NCBI GenBank assembly: GCA_003220955.1
Contig: QHTW01000075.1
Span: 1-38,216 of the forward strand
Direction of reading: 5' to 3'
DNA: 38,216 nt
From: Gemmatimonadota bacterium
GTDB lineage: Bacteria; Gemmatimonadota; Gemmatimonadetes; Gemmatimonadales; GWC2-71-9
Position 1 is the first letter of the stretch. Each line of letters begins with the position of its first letter. The notes beneath the pieces are model-generated. The model did no database searches, was not told the DNA's origin, and saw nothing but the letters and a program-made list of their open reading frames with translations. A program made the translations under genes and the position numbers. Positions 1 through 8,037 of this stretch are shown here, piece after piece.

Positions 1-96
1 TTGCGCCGACGGCACCATTGCATTGAATACCCATGAGGCCCCGCGCGCCGTCACCGCGGCAGGCGCGGTTACCTTTGTGACGCGAGAACTTACTCG

Positions 97-654
97 ATGG
101 GTATAGAGAAAGTGGAATCAAGCGACGCAGAGCTGGTGCGCCGGGTCCGGGCCGGCGACATCGGCGCCTACGGCGTGCTGGTTTCGCGCTACCGCGATCG
201 CCTGGGACGTTATGCGATCCACATGATTGGTGATCGCGAGGACGCGGAGGAAGCGTTGCAGGACAGCTTCGTGCGCGCGTATCGCTCGCTCGCGCGGTGC
301 GACGATCCCGCACGGTTTGGCGCCTGGCTCTATGGCATCCTGGTCAACCGCTGCCGGACGACAGGCGCGCGCGCCGCCCGCCGCCGCCGGATGTTCGTCC
401 GGGACCCCGATGGCCGGCACGGCGCCGCCCACGCCGACCAGAGCGAACGCCTGGAATGGACCGACGCGGTGGATCGCGCCCTGGCACGCCTCGCGCCCCA
501 GCACCGCGAGGCGTTCTTGTTGAAGCACGTGGAGGACCTGGAGTACGAGGAAATCGCGAAGGTGACCGGTGCCGGTGTCTCGGCGCTCAAGATGCGCGTG
601 AAGCGGGCTCGCGAGCAGCTCCAGCGATACCTCAGAGAGGCGGAGCATGTTTGA
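97..654 (+). CDS. ECF-family RNA polymerase sigma factor
   Basis: A 185-residue sigma-70-family protein of ECF size. Region 2 spans about residues 12-80, with the DREDAEEALQDSFVRAYRSL helix that contacts core polymerase and the -10 element. Region 4 spans about 118-180, with a helix-turn-helix (YEEIAKVTGAGVSALKMRVKRAR) that would read the -35 element. There is no region 1.1 or 3, as expected for ECF factors. It is the first gene of a four-gene plus-strand cluster and overlaps the next gene by 8 bases. That next product has a short cytoplasmic N-terminus and one membrane segment, the topology of an anti-sigma factor, so a sigma/anti-sigma pair is a reasonable inference. The ATG start at 97 has no strong Shine-Dalgarno. 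The 96 bases upstream hold no gene, and I could not fix a promoter there. Confidence 0.93.
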   Translation: MGIEKVESSDAELVRRVRAGDIGAYGVLVSRYRDRLGRYAIHMIGDREDAEEALQDSFVRAYRSLARCDDPARFGAWLYGILVNRCRTTGARAARRRRMFVRDPDGRHGAAHADQSERLEWTDAVDRALARLAPQHREAFLLKHVEDLEYEEIAKVTGAGVSALKMRVKRAREQLQRYLREAEHV

Positions 655-1129
655 GCAAGAAGACGATATCGTCGAACGGATGATCCAGCAGCTGCGGCGG
701 CCGGTGGCCGTGGATCCGGGCCTGGATGCGCGCGTCCTGCAGGCGATCACCGCGCCTCGCCCTTCGCAAAGAGGCGTCTGGCCATGGCTCGCCGCAGCGG
801 CCCTGCTCGGGGCACTGACGATTTGGCGGCCCTGGTCGCGAGGTTCTGGTGCCGATCGACCCGATACTCTGCAGTTTGTGCTGGTCGCACCGCAGGCGAA
901 TTCGGTATCGCTGGTCGGTGACTTCAACGATTGGGACCCGAAGCGCTCTCCGATGCGCACGGCCAACGGTATTTGGGCCGCCGTCGTTCAGCTTGCGCCG
1001 GGTCGCTATCGCTACGCGTTTCTGGTGAATGGCGTCGAATGGCGCGCCGATCCCGGTGCACCGGCAGCGCGGGACGACGAATTCGGAACGCCGAGCTCCG
1101 TGGTAACGGTGGGAGGAAAGGGATCATGA
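647..1129 (+). CDS. Membrane-anchored protein with extracytoplasmic glycogen-binding domain; possible anti-sigma partner
   Basis: 160 residues. The first ~42 are polar and probably cytoplasmic. One hydrophobic segment follows (about 44-62, WPWLAAAALLGALTIW), then an early-set/AMPK-beta-type carbohydrate-binding domain (about 74-157). That domain shows SLVGDFNDWDP, GIWAAVVQLAPGRYRYAFLVNG and a final strand, including aromatic positions that bind alpha-glucan in known CBM48/AMPK-beta domains. The start overlaps the sigma gene by 8 bases and the stop overlaps the next start as ATGA, so translation is coupled. By position it resembles an anti-sigma factor, but the N-terminus has no zinc-finger HxxxCxxC motif. 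Domain identity is fairly secure; the anti-sigma role and glucan sensing are inferences. Confidence 0.82.
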   Translation: MFEQEDDIVERMIQQLRRPVAVDPGLDARVLQAITAPRPSQRGVWPWLAAAALLGALTIWRPWSRGSGADRPDTLQFVLVAPQANSVSLVGDFNDWDPKRSPMRTANGIWAAVVQLAPGRYRYAFLVNGVEWRADPGAPAARDDEFGTPSSVVTVGGKGS

Positions 1130-1731
1130 TTCTCGCCGTGCTGCTCATCGCCACGCAGGTCGCGGCTCAGGACCCGCGACTCGACCGCCTCGATCCGGAC
1201 ACGCGTACGCAGGTGACGGTCGTCGTGGATTCGGCTCGGCGCATGGGTCTGCCCGCCGAGCCGCTCATTCAGCGCGCGCTGGAAGGTGCGACCAAGGGCG
1301 CCCCAGGTCCCCGCATCGTAACCGCGGTCCGCAGGCTGTCGGCGGATCTCGGCACGGCACGTGCCGCGCTCGGCGACGGCGCTTCAGTGCCTGAGCTCGA
1401 GGCAGGGGTCGCCGCGTTGCGCGCCGGCGCGACCCCACAAGTCCTCGCCAAGCTCCACAGCGTGCGCCGCCCGCCGCTGACGATGGCGCTCTCCGTGCTC
1501 GCCGACCTGGTCGCGAGCGGCGTCCCGGCCGACAGCGCCGCCGTGGCCGTACTCGCGCTCGCGCCGAAGGCGCGCGACGCCGATCTGGTGGAATTCCGGC
1601 GCGCGGTGGAGCGCGACATCGCGCTCGGCGCACCCCCGGCTGCGGCAACCTCGGTTCGTGTGAATGCCGGCGCCGACGTGCTCAATGCCGCCAGTCCTCC
1701 TCCCGGTCCCGCTCTACCCCGCCGGCCGTAG
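1126..1731 (+). CDS. Exported hypothetical protein
   Basis: 201 residues from the ATG at 1126, which overlaps the upstream stop as ATGA. The open frame extends further upstream (to 931), but that part lies inside the previous gene, so I reject the longer start. The N-terminus (MILAVLLIATQVAAQ) looks like a signal peptide with cleavage after AAQ. The rest is Ala/Arg/Val-rich and predicted helical, with no domain I recognise and a low-complexity proline-rich end (PPPGPALPRRP). Its place between two glycogen-binding-domain proteins suggests a shared envelope function. Unknown role. Confidence 0.7.
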   Translation: MILAVLLIATQVAAQDPRLDRLDPDTRTQVTVVVDSARRMGLPAEPLIQRALEGATKGAPGPRIVTAVRRLSADLGTARAALGDGASVPELEAGVAALRAGATPQVLAKLHSVRRPPLTMALSVLADLVASGVPADSAAVAVLALAPKARDADLVEFRRAVERDIALGAPPAAATSVRVNAGADVLNAASPPPGPALPRRP

Positions 1732-1743
1732 ATCCGTCGCCCA

Positions 1744-2886
1744 GTGCGGACCCTCGCACTCATCGCATTAGCGTGCGGGGCCCCCGCCAGCGTCCATCGG
1801 TTAGTCGCACAGGTCGCAGCCAACATCGAAGCCGGGATTTCAGAAGTCCGCTACGACGGGTTTTTGGCGTCGGCAGCGGCGTCCGTCTCGCCGACGATAC
1901 GGTGGGAGCACCCCGGAGGCCGTGGCTTGCTGAGCGCTCGCGGCACGTATCTGCGATTCGAGAGCGGGCGCCACAGTCTCGACGGCTCGGCGAACGGTTC
2001 CTGGTTCAGGCCACTGGCTCGGCATTGGCGCGGCGAGCTCGGCGTCTCCGCCGGCTCGAGTCAGTACGCCAACATCGCGAGCTTCAGTCACAGCGAAGCA
2101 GCCGCGCGTCTCCACCTGATGGACGACGACCGCGGCGGCTGGGTCGGGGCGACGGTGGGACGCGCCATCTTCAGTGGCGCACCACGACGCGTGATCGTGG
2201 TCGCAGCGGGCGTGTGGTTGCTGCGTCGTGACCGGACCATGTTCGTCTCGTTCGACCGCTCATTCGTCGGCGAGACCGCGTATACCGATGTGCGGTCGTC
2301 GGGCCGCTGGCAGACGGCTGGCATCGTGCTCGAGGGGATCGTGGGCGCGCGTATCTGGAGCCGCGGCGGCGGGCGTGGCGTGTTCGGAGAGGGCAGCGCG
2401 ACGGTGCCCCTCGGCCCCGACGCCGCCCTCGTCCTGTCTGCAGGCCGTTACCCCACCGATGCCGTCAGCGGCAGCATCGCCGGCCGATATGTCACCGCGG
2501 CGGTGCGCCTCGGCACGATCCGCGTTCGCAAGCCTGCCACGCAGGGACAACCGATCGATGCGCCGGTCCCTGCGGGATCAAATTCGGCGGCGGCCGCTCC
2601 GGAGACTCGCCTGGCGATTCAAATTCGCCGAGATGACGTGCTGCTCTCTGTGTACGCCCCCGGGGCGAGCACGATCGAGATTACGGGCGACTTCACCGAT
2701 TGGCAGCTTGTCCGGCTGGGCAGGAATAACGCAGATGAAGAATCCTGGGCCGGAACGTTCCGGATCTCGAGTGGCGTTCACCGCATCAACGTCCGTCGTG
2801 ACGGAGGAGCCTGGCTGGTGCCCGGAGGCACGAGACGGAGCGCCGACGACTACGACGGAGAAGTCGGGATCTTCGTCGTTCCTTAA
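1744..2886 (+). CDS. Exported, possibly outer-membrane, protein with C-terminal glycogen-binding domain
   Basis: 380 residues from a GTG start 12 bases after the previous stop. A signal-peptide-like N-terminus (about 1-23) is followed by ~240 residues of alternating hydrophobic/polar strands rich in Gly, Ser, Arg and Trp, in the style of an outer-membrane beta-barrel. A Ser/Ala/Pro linker (about 262-290) leads to a C-terminal early-set/CBM48-like domain (about 300-380) with TIEITGDFTDWQ, WAGTFRISSGVHRINVRRDGG and a final strand. The domain parallels the one in the second gene of the cluster. The stop overlaps the convergent MFS gene by 4 bases. Barrel topology is inferred from strand pattern only; the GTG start lacks a clear Shine-Dalgarno, so the true start could differ. 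Confidence 0.72.
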   Translation: MRTLALIALACGAPASVHRLVAQVAANIEAGISEVRYDGFLASAAASVSPTIRWEHPGGRGLLSARGTYLRFESGRHSLDGSANGSWFRPLARHWRGELGVSAGSSQYANIASFSHSEAAARLHLMDDDRGGWVGATVGRAIFSGAPRRVIVVAAGVWLLRRDRTMFVSFDRSFVGETAYTDVRSSGRWQTAGIVLEGIVGARIWSRGGGRGVFGEGSATVPLGPDAALVLSAGRYPTDAVSGSIAGRYVTAAVRLGTIRVRKPATQGQPIDAPVPAGSNSAAAAPETRLAIQIRRDDVLLSVYAPGASTIEITGDFTDWQLVRLGRNNADEESWAGTFRISSGVHRINVRRDGGAWLVPGGTRRSADDYDGEVGIFVVP

Positions 2887-4091
2887 CGGGCACCACCCGC
2901 CATCTGGCGGGCCTCGGGACGCCCGCGCAATACCAGCATTGCCCAGACGCCGATTACCGGCCCGATAGCCAGGACACTCATGCTCCAACGCCATCCGATG
3001 GCGGCCGCGACGTTCGGGAGCAAGTAGATCGTCGCGCAGGTGAGGAGGAATCCCAAACTGGTTTGGAGCGTCAAGGCGGTGCCGACGTAGTCGCGGGGAG
3101 CCAGCTCGCTCACCGCCGCGGAAAACTGCGCTGAGTCGGCCACGACGGTGATCCCCCAGAGCAGGAGCAATGGAAGCAGCGCGGCCAGAGACGCGCCGAA
3201 GAGCAATCCCACCACGACCGCACAGCTGCCCGACAACACCATCGCGGCGCTGGTCACCCAGGTGCGGCCCCAGCGGTCGGCGTACTTTCCGCCGAGCCAG
3301 CAACCGATCGCTCCGCTGCCCACCACGGCGAATGTGACCAGGGCGGCGGGCCCGGTGACGTCGGCTTGGGCGCCCCGGCGCGCGTGTTCGCTCGCCGCGA
3401 CGAACACCGCGATCCATGTCCACATCGCGTACAGCTCCCACATGTGGCCAAGGTATCCGAGGTTGGCGAGCGCCACGGCGCGGTCTCTGAGGATGCGAGG
3501 GGCGGCGGCGAGAGAAAACGGCGGCGAAGGGGCGGCGAAGGGTCCATCGTTTGGCACGAGGAGGACCAACAGTCCGCCCGCCAGCGCGCTGGCGGCAGCA
3601 ATCACGAGGACTATGCGCCAAGCCGTTAGCGAAACCGCCCACCGCACGAGATGCGGACTTGCCGAACCGAGAGTCAAGGCGCCGACCAGAATGCCGATCG
3701 CCAGCCCTCTTCCTTCTTTAAACCATCCGGCCGCGATCTTCATGCCCGGCGGATAGACGCCAGCCAGCGCGGCGCCAGTCAGGAGCCGACACGCGATCCC
3801 CAGCTCGATGCCGCCCGCCGCCGCGACTCCCAGCGTCGCGAGGGCAGCGAGCAGCGCACAGCCGGCAATTAGACGCCGGGCCGAGAGCCGGTCCGCGAGG
3901 GTGAAGATCGCGCTGATCAGGGCGCCGACGACGAACCCTAACTGCACGGAAATCGTGAGCCACGCGCTGCCGGCGGGCGAGAGCTGCCAGACACGCGCGA
4001 GTGCGGGGGCGACGGCGGACGCGCTGAACCACGGGGCCATTGCCAAGAGCTCGGCGATGGCTAGCACTGCCAACACGCGCCGCGACGTCAC
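2883..4091 (-). CDS. MFS transporter
   Basis: 402 residues with about 12 hydrophobic segments in two halves, the usual size and layout of major facilitator superfamily secondary transporters. Cytoplasmic loops carry typical basic motifs, for example DRLSARR after helix 2 and GGKYADRWGRTW between helices 8 and 9 (a G-x-x-x-D-R-x-G-R-like signature). The N-terminal half (LLAMAPWFSASAVAPALARVW) resembles nitrate/nitrite-type or unassigned exporter-like MFS proteins; substrate cannot be read from sequence. It is downstream of, and overlaps by 4 bases, the Nif3-like gene. It meets the plus-strand cluster tail to tail with a 4-base overlap, leaving no room for a separate terminator. Confidence 0.88.
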   Translation of the reverse strand: MTSRRVLAVLAIAELLAMAPWFSASAVAPALARVWQLSPAGSAWLTISVQLGFVVGALISAIFTLADRLSARRLIAGCALLAALATLGVAAAGGIELGIACRLLTGAALAGVYPPGMKIAAGWFKEGRGLAIGILVGALTLGSASPHLVRWAVSLTAWRIVLVIAAASALAGGLLVLLVPNDGPFAAPSPPFSLAAAPRILRDRAVALANLGYLGHMWELYAMWTWIAVFVAASEHARRGAQADVTGPAALVTFAVVGSGAIGCWLGGKYADRWGRTWVTSAAMVLSGSCAVVVGLLFGASLAALLPLLLLWGITVVADSAQFSAAVSELAPRDYVGTALTLQTSLGFLLTCATIYLLPNVAAAIGWRWSMSVLAIGPVIGVWAMLVLRGRPEARQMAGGAR

Positions 4092-4843
4092 AAACCAGTA
4101 GGATGATCCAGAAAGACCCAGGGCAAATCGAACTTCTTGGAGACGTGCGTCGCGAGCGCTTTGATGCCCACAGTCTCCGTGGCATAGTGGCCCGCGTAGA
4201 ACACGTTGAGCCCCAGCTCTTCAGCGTCGAAGAACGTCCAGTGCTGGCCTTCACCGGTGACGAATGTGTCGAGTCCGGCGGCAGCCGCCTGCGGGATCAG
4301 CGACCCGCCCGAACCGGTGACGATCCCGACCCGTTGGACGCGCTCTGGTCCGAACGCAAAAATGCGCGGCGCGGACCCCAATGTTCTCGTCAACGCCCAA
4401 GTGAGCTCGTCGCGCGTGCCTCGATACTCGCCCCACACGCCCGCCGGCGCTCCGTGGTATGATCCGAAATCGCCGCGGACCTTGATGTCGAGCAGTCGAG
4501 CCAGGACGTGGTTGTTGCCGACGTCGGGATGACGATCCAATGGGAGGTGAGCGGCGTAGAGCGCGATGTTCGCGTGAATGAGACCGGCAACACGACGATA
4601 GGCGGGACCCACCAGTGGTCTGAGACCACTCCAGAAGATCCCGTGGTGGACCAAAAGGCAGTCGGCGTGCTGCTCCGCTGCCAGGCGAACAGTGGCCTCG
4701 CACAGATCGACGGCCGCAGCTAGACGATTGACCTCGCCGGAGTTGCTGACCTGGAGGCCGTTGAGCGCCTCGCGTGCGTCAGCCACCTCTGCTGCTGTGC
4801 GGAGATACTCGTCGAGAAAACTGACCAAGGTGTCTAGGCGCAC
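4088..4843 (-). CDS. Nif3-like dinuclear metal-centre protein (YbgI/GTP cyclohydrolase I type 2 family)
   Basis: 251 residues, the short form of the Nif3/YbgI family, which forms toroidal hexamers with a two-metal site in each subunit. Family motifs are present: NGLQVSN near the N-terminus, LLVHHGIFW (two metal-binding histidines), AAHLPLDRHPDVGNN (His/Asp ligands) and, near the C-terminus, TGEGQHW and GHYATE (His and Glu ligands). The metal site therefore looks intact. The cellular role of the family is unsettled; GTP cyclohydrolase annotations for it are weakly supported. The stop overlaps the MFS start by 4 bases. Upstream lies the repeat-rich interval 4844-4965. Confidence 0.93.
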   Translation of the reverse strand: MRLDTLVSFLDEYLRTAAEVADAREALNGLQVSNSGEVNRLAAAVDLCEATVRLAAEQHADCLLVHHGIFWSGLRPLVGPAYRRVAGLIHANIALYAAHLPLDRHPDVGNNHVLARLLDIKVRGDFGSYHGAPAGVWGEYRGTRDELTWALTRTLGSAPRIFAFGPERVQRVGIVTGSGGSLIPQAAAAGLDTFVTGEGQHWTFFDAEELGLNVFYAGHYATETVGIKALATHVSKKFDLPWVFLDHPTGL

Positions 4844-4881
4844 TTAAGACACCGTAGACACACTATCGTGGCAGTTGCGAA

Positions 4882-4965
4882 CTTTCCACACGGCGCAGAT
4901 CCGTAACTGAGCGTTACGTAATAGCTTAGAGAATCCACATCCGGCAAGCGCGGCCGTGTGGATAT
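4882..4965. other. Intergenic cluster of DnaA-box-like 9-mers and nested inverted repeats
   Basis: Three matches to the DnaA box TTATCCACA (relaxed TTWTNCACA) fall within 84 bases. They are CTTTCCACA at 4882-4890 (8/9 to the relaxed form), GAATCCACA at 4931-4939 (7/9), and ATATCCACA on the minus strand at 4957-4965 (8/9). A 10-base perfect inverted repeat joins 4885-4894 (TCCACACGGC) and 4953-4962. Inside it a second one, CGTAAC-TGAGC-GTTACG, spans 4902-4918. The interval between is locally AT-rich. Nearby parAB, parS and mnmG make an origin or DnaA-regulated site plausible. It could instead be a terminator or regulator region between bactofilin and Nif3 genes. Confidence 0.45.
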
Positions 4966-5391
4966 CTATGCGCGGGCTAAAGCTTGGCCGCTGCGCTCAG
5001 TCACCTGCGGGGCCTGACCGGCATCCTCGCCCATCCTCAGCACGCCGTTCATCTCTCCACCTTCTTGGATGAGCAGTTTCTTCGTGTGCACGTCGCCGTG
5101 GACGACGCTCGTGGCTTGCAGCTCGACGCGTTCCTCGGCGTAGATGGCACCGCGCACCTCGCCGCCTATGATGGCTTCGCGGCTGATGACGTCGCCTTCC
5201 ACTTCCCCACCCCGTGCGACAAGAACCTGCTTCGCGGCGCGGACCGTGCCGTTCACCGAGCCCTCGATCTTCACGACGCCATCTGCCGAGATGTCGCCAA
5301 CGACGCGCATGCCCGCGCCGATGATCGACAGACCGGGAACGCCTTCACGACCTGCGCCGGATCCTGTGGTTTTTTCCGAGAACACCGCCAT
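4966..5391 (-). CDS. Bactofilin (polymer-forming cytoskeletal protein)
   Basis: 141 residues. A short disordered N-terminus (1-20) precedes a bactofilin core (about 21-118) of short beta repeats with regularly spaced Gly and Val/Ile (GDISADGVVKIEGSVNGTVRA, VEGDVISREAIIGGEVRGAIYAEE). Such repeats form the right-handed beta-helix that polymerises without nucleotide. The C-terminal tail is polar. The start codon shares one base with the stop of the upstream M23 peptidase gene (TGATG), so the two are translationally coupled. Bactofilins often work with M23 peptidases in local cell-wall remodelling, and in Myxococcus they position ParAB-type factors. Linkage to parAB here supports a polar or chromosome-anchoring scaffold role, as inference. 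Confidence 0.93.
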   Translation of the reverse strand: MAVFSEKTTGSGAGREGVPGLSIIGAGMRVVGDISADGVVKIEGSVNGTVRAAKQVLVARGGEVEGDVISREAIIGGEVRGAIYAEERVELQATSVVHGDVHTKKLLIQEGGEMNGVLRMGEDAGQAPQVTERSGQALARA

Positions 5392-6218
5392 CAGCGCGTC
5401 TCCTTCACGAGGTCAAGCGGATCGACGGACTTGCCGTCGTGACGAATCTCGAAATGCAGGTGCGGGGCTGTCGACCGCCCGGAGTTGCCGGACAGACCGA
5501 TCACTTGTCCGGCCTGCACATCATCACCCTCTACGGCCAACAGCCGTGACGTGTGACCATACATCGTCTCATACCCGGACGGATGTCGCAAGAGGACGAA
5601 CAACCCGTAGTCGGGATCGTAGCCGGCGGCGGTAACCGTGCCGCCCCCGGAGGCGCGGATCGGCGTGCCGACCGGAACGGCAATATCGATTCCCGGATGG
5701 GACTCGTCCACAACGCCTGGGCGGACCTGCCCGCGCGTCACGAAACCCGCGACGTCGAGTGGCCAATGCGACGGAATCGACGCCGCGGTCTCGTAGCGAT
5801 TCGTCACTCCGGGCAGCCCTGCCCGGATCGGGACCGCGCGCATGGCGGACGTCAGATCGGCATTCCGAGCGACCGACCCGCCCTTGCCCTGCGCGGGAGG
5901 CGCTTTGACGCCAAGCATCTGCCGCAGCTCCTGATAATTCGCTTCGGCGCGATTCAACGCGGACGCGAGCTGCTGCACGCGACTGTTTTCGACGCGCAGC
6001 CGCGACACCTCGCGCTCGAGTCCGGGGACCCGGGCCGCGTTGCGGAAGATCGGTCCCGCGAACGCGAAGAACAGGACGACAGAGACGGCAATCGCGCCGG
6101 CGCCCCACTTCCCCGTCTCGACTGCCCAGCGCGGGAAGCGGTACTGTTTGGATTCAAGATCGCCGTCGGCGTGGACGACGATCGTGACGCCGCGAGTGCC
6201 CCTCTTTCCCTTCTTCAT
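5391..6218 (-). CDS. Membrane-anchored M23-family (LytM) peptidoglycan endopeptidase
   Basis: 275 residues. A basic cytoplasmic N-terminus is followed by one membrane helix (about 39-58), a coiled-coil stretch (about 63-105, LEREVSRLRVENSRVQQLASALNRAE style heptads), a linker, and a C-terminal M23 domain (about 165-270). The zinc and catalytic motifs are complete: HPGIDIA (H-x3-D), YGHTS and PHLHFEI (HxH), so an active endopeptidase is likely. It overlaps parB by 4 bases upstream and the bactofilin gene by one base downstream. The architecture (TM, coiled coil, M23) matches peptidases controlled by partner proteins in other bacteria. Bactofilin-linked M23 enzymes shape cells in Helicobacter and Hyphomonas. 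Confidence 0.92.
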   Translation of the reverse strand: MKKGKRGTRGVTIVVHADGDLESKQYRFPRWAVETGKWGAGAIAVSVVLFFAFAGPIFRNAARVPGLEREVSRLRVENSRVQQLASALNRAEANYQELRQMLGVKAPPAQGKGGSVARNADLTSAMRAVPIRAGLPGVTNRYETAASIPSHWPLDVAGFVTRGQVRPGVVDESHPGIDIAVPVGTPIRASGGGTVTAAGYDPDYGLFVLLRHPSGYETMYGHTSRLLAVEGDDVQAGQVIGLSGNSGRSTAPHLHFEIRHDGKSVDPLDLVKETR

Positions 6219-7099
6219 CCTTCGAACGGCGCGCCGAGGATGACCTCGAGGAGCCGGGCGAGGTCCTCGTTCGAATAGAACGACACATGGATCTGGCCTT
6301 TGCCTTTGGCGCGCAACGTCACGCGCACGTCCGTGCCGAGGCGGCGGCGCAACGCGTCCTCGACGCGGCGCACCTCGGGCGCGACGCCGAGCCCGCGTTT
6401 CATCCGCGGCCGGCGCTCCGGCGCACGACCGCCCCGCACCCGATCCTCCACCTCCCGCACCGAGAGCCCCTGCGCGACGGCTTCGCGCGCGAGGTTCGTG
6501 ACGATGCGCTGATCTTCCAACCCGAGCAGCGCGCGCGCGTGCCCCACCGACAACTGCCCCTCATGCAGCATCTGCAACACGACTTCCGGCAGCTTGAGAA
6601 GGCGGAGGGCATTCGCGACGGTTGAGCGGTCACGACCGACGGCGTCCGCAACATCCTGCTGCGCGAGCTTGAACTCGGCGATCAATCGCTCGTAGCCGCG
6701 CGCCTCGTCTACAGGGGAGAGATCGTCGCGCTGCAGATTCTCGATCAGGGCCAGCGTGAGCAGCGTGCGGTCATCGGCGTCACGCTGCACCGCCGGAATG
6801 CGCTCCCAGCCGAGTTGCTGGCAGGCCCGCAGTCGTCGCTCACCGGCGATCAGCTCGTAGCCTCCATTCGCGCGCCGCACGACGACCGGCTGCAGCAGAC
6901 CAGCTTGTTTGATAGAGGACACCAGCTCGTCCAGCGCGCCCGGGTCAACCGTCTTGCGGGGTTGGAACGGGTTCGGCTTGATCTCCTTGATGGGGAGTTC
7001 GACGAGGCTGCCTTCTCGCTCTGCCTCCTCGCGAGTCGGCCCAAGCAGCGCCTCGAGGCCGCGGCCGAGGCGGCGTCTTCCTGCGGCGGTTTCCGTCAT
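6215..7099 (-). CDS. parB: Chromosome partitioning protein ParB (CTPase clamp)
   Basis: 294 residues, the usual ParB/Spo0J length. The N-terminal segment (LGRGLEALLG) is the typical ParA-stimulating peptide region. The CTP-binding ParB/Srx core (about 33-125) contains GERRLRA at 86-92 and ENLQRDDLSPVDEA around 119-132. The parS-binding helix-turn-helix lies near 145-175 (QQDVADAVGRDRSTVANALRLLKLP). A basic linker leads to the C-terminal dimerisation domain (about 245-294). It overlaps parA by 4 bases and the M23 gene by 4 bases. Its cognate parS sites lie about 0.9 kb upstream at 8012-8053. Confidence 0.97.
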   Translation of the reverse strand: MTETAAGRRRLGRGLEALLGPTREEAEREGSLVELPIKEIKPNPFQPRKTVDPGALDELVSSIKQAGLLQPVVVRRANGGYELIAGERRLRACQQLGWERIPAVQRDADDRTLLTLALIENLQRDDLSPVDEARGYERLIAEFKLAQQDVADAVGRDRSTVANALRLLKLPEVVLQMLHEGQLSVGHARALLGLEDQRIVTNLAREAVAQGLSVREVEDRVRGGRAPERRPRMKRGLGVAPEVRRVEDALRRRLGTDVRVTLRAKGKGQIHVSFYSNEDLARLLEVILGAPFEG

Positions 7100-7947
7100 G
7101 CTGGCACCTCCGGGGGGGGCAGCGGGGGCATCGGGGGCAGCTGTTCAATTGCGGGGAGGCTTGGCGAAGGCGGAGCGTCCTGCTCGACTCGCCGAATCAA
7201 CTCCTGGGCGACTGCCAAGTAGCTCTTCGCGCCAACCGACTGCACGTCGTACAGGATGATCGGCTTTCCGAAGCTCGGCGCTTCTGCCAAACGCACGTTG
7301 CGGGGAATCGTGACATTGAACATGCGGCCGCCGAAATATTCTTTCGCTTCCTCGGCGACCTGCTTGCACAGATTCAGGCGTGCATCGTACATCGTCAGCA
7401 GCACGCCTTCGATCGCGAGCGTCGGATTGAAATTGCGCTGCACGAGTTTCACGGTGTTCAACAGCTGCGACAACCCTTCGAGCGCATAGTACTCGCACTG
7501 AATCGGGATGATCACGCTGTCTGCAGCCGTCAGCATGTTCAGCGTGAGGAGGCCGAGCGACGGCGGGCAGTCGATGATCACATAGCCGTACTCGTCGCGC
7601 AGATCCCCCAGGGCCTCGCGCATCCGCGTCTCGCGGGCACGTTGATTGACGAGCTCGAGCTCGGCGCCGACCAGGTCCTGCGTCGCGGGCACGACGTCGA
7701 GATAGGGGAAATGCACGTGGGGGAAGCGCGACTGCGCGAGCGACGCGCCATCGATGAGCGATTCGTAGAGCGACTTCCGGATGCGATCGCGTTCGATGCC
7801 GACGCCGCTCGTCGAGTTACCCTGTGGATCCGCGTCGACGAGCAGCGTCTTGCGCTCGGCCGTGGCGAGCGAGGCCGCGAGGTTTACGGCAGTCGTCGTT
7901 TTTCCTACGCCGCCCTTTTGGTTGGCTATCGCGATTACGCGTGACAT
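7096..7947 (-). CDS. parA: Chromosome partitioning ATPase ParA
   Basis: 283 residues. The deviant Walker A motif KGGVGKTT sits at 11-18, Walker A-prime/B segments include VIIDCPPSLGLLTLNML, and the core is typical of the chromosomal ParA/Soj class. ParA binds DNA as an ATP dimer and drives origin segregation with ParB-parS. The last ~25 residues are an unusual Pro-rich tail (PPMPPLPPPEVPA) encoded partly by an eight-cytosine run (eight G on the plus strand, about 7112-7119). The tail differs from the compact ends of most Soj proteins. The start at 7947 has no Shine-Dalgarno but lies 11 bases from a good -10 element, so a near-leaderless mRNA is likely. Confidence 0.97.
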   Translation of the reverse strand: MSRVIAIANQKGGVGKTTTAVNLAASLATAERKTLLVDADPQGNSTSGVGIERDRIRKSLYESLIDGASLAQSRFPHVHFPYLDVVPATQDLVGAELELVNQRARETRMREALGDLRDEYGYVIIDCPPSLGLLTLNMLTAADSVIIPIQCEYYALEGLSQLLNTVKLVQRNFNPTLAIEGVLLTMYDARLNLCKQVAEEAKEYFGGRMFNVTIPRNVRLAEAPSFGKPIILYDVQSVGAKSYLAVAQELIRRVEQDAPPSPSLPAIEQLPPMPPLPPPEVPA

Positions 7948-7958
7948 GACAAGTAGTT

Positions 7959-7986
7959 GATATACAATGAGTTATGTAGTACGCAA
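7959..7986 (-). promoter_or_regulatory. Predicted promoter of parA
   Basis: On the minus strand, TTGCGT (7981-7986) is followed after 16 bases by TATATC (7959-7964), close to the sigma-70 consensus. The -10 ends 11 bases before the parA ATG, so the predicted 5' untranslated region is only about 3-5 bases and no Shine-Dalgarno precedes the gene. The parS pair lies just upstream of the -35, so bound ParB could affect this promoter. Confidence 0.6.
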
Positions 7987-8011
7987 ATGGATGCGGATTC
8001 CAATATATGTT

Positions 8012-8027
8012 CGTTTCACGTGAAACG
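8012..8027. other. parS site 1
   Basis: CGTTTCACGTGAAACG is a perfect palindrome matching the conserved chromosomal parS consensus TGTTTCACGTGAAACA at 14 of 16 positions; only the outer bases differ. The palindrome extends to 20 bases (8010-8029). It lies in the parA-mnmG intergenic region next to parAB. Confidence 0.95.
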
Positions 8028-8037
8028 AAAGAGCGTA

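Noticed and set aside
647..1129. A zinc-binding anti-sigma factor
   Set aside because: No HxxxCxxC motif is in the N-terminus, so only the topology supports an anti-sigma role.
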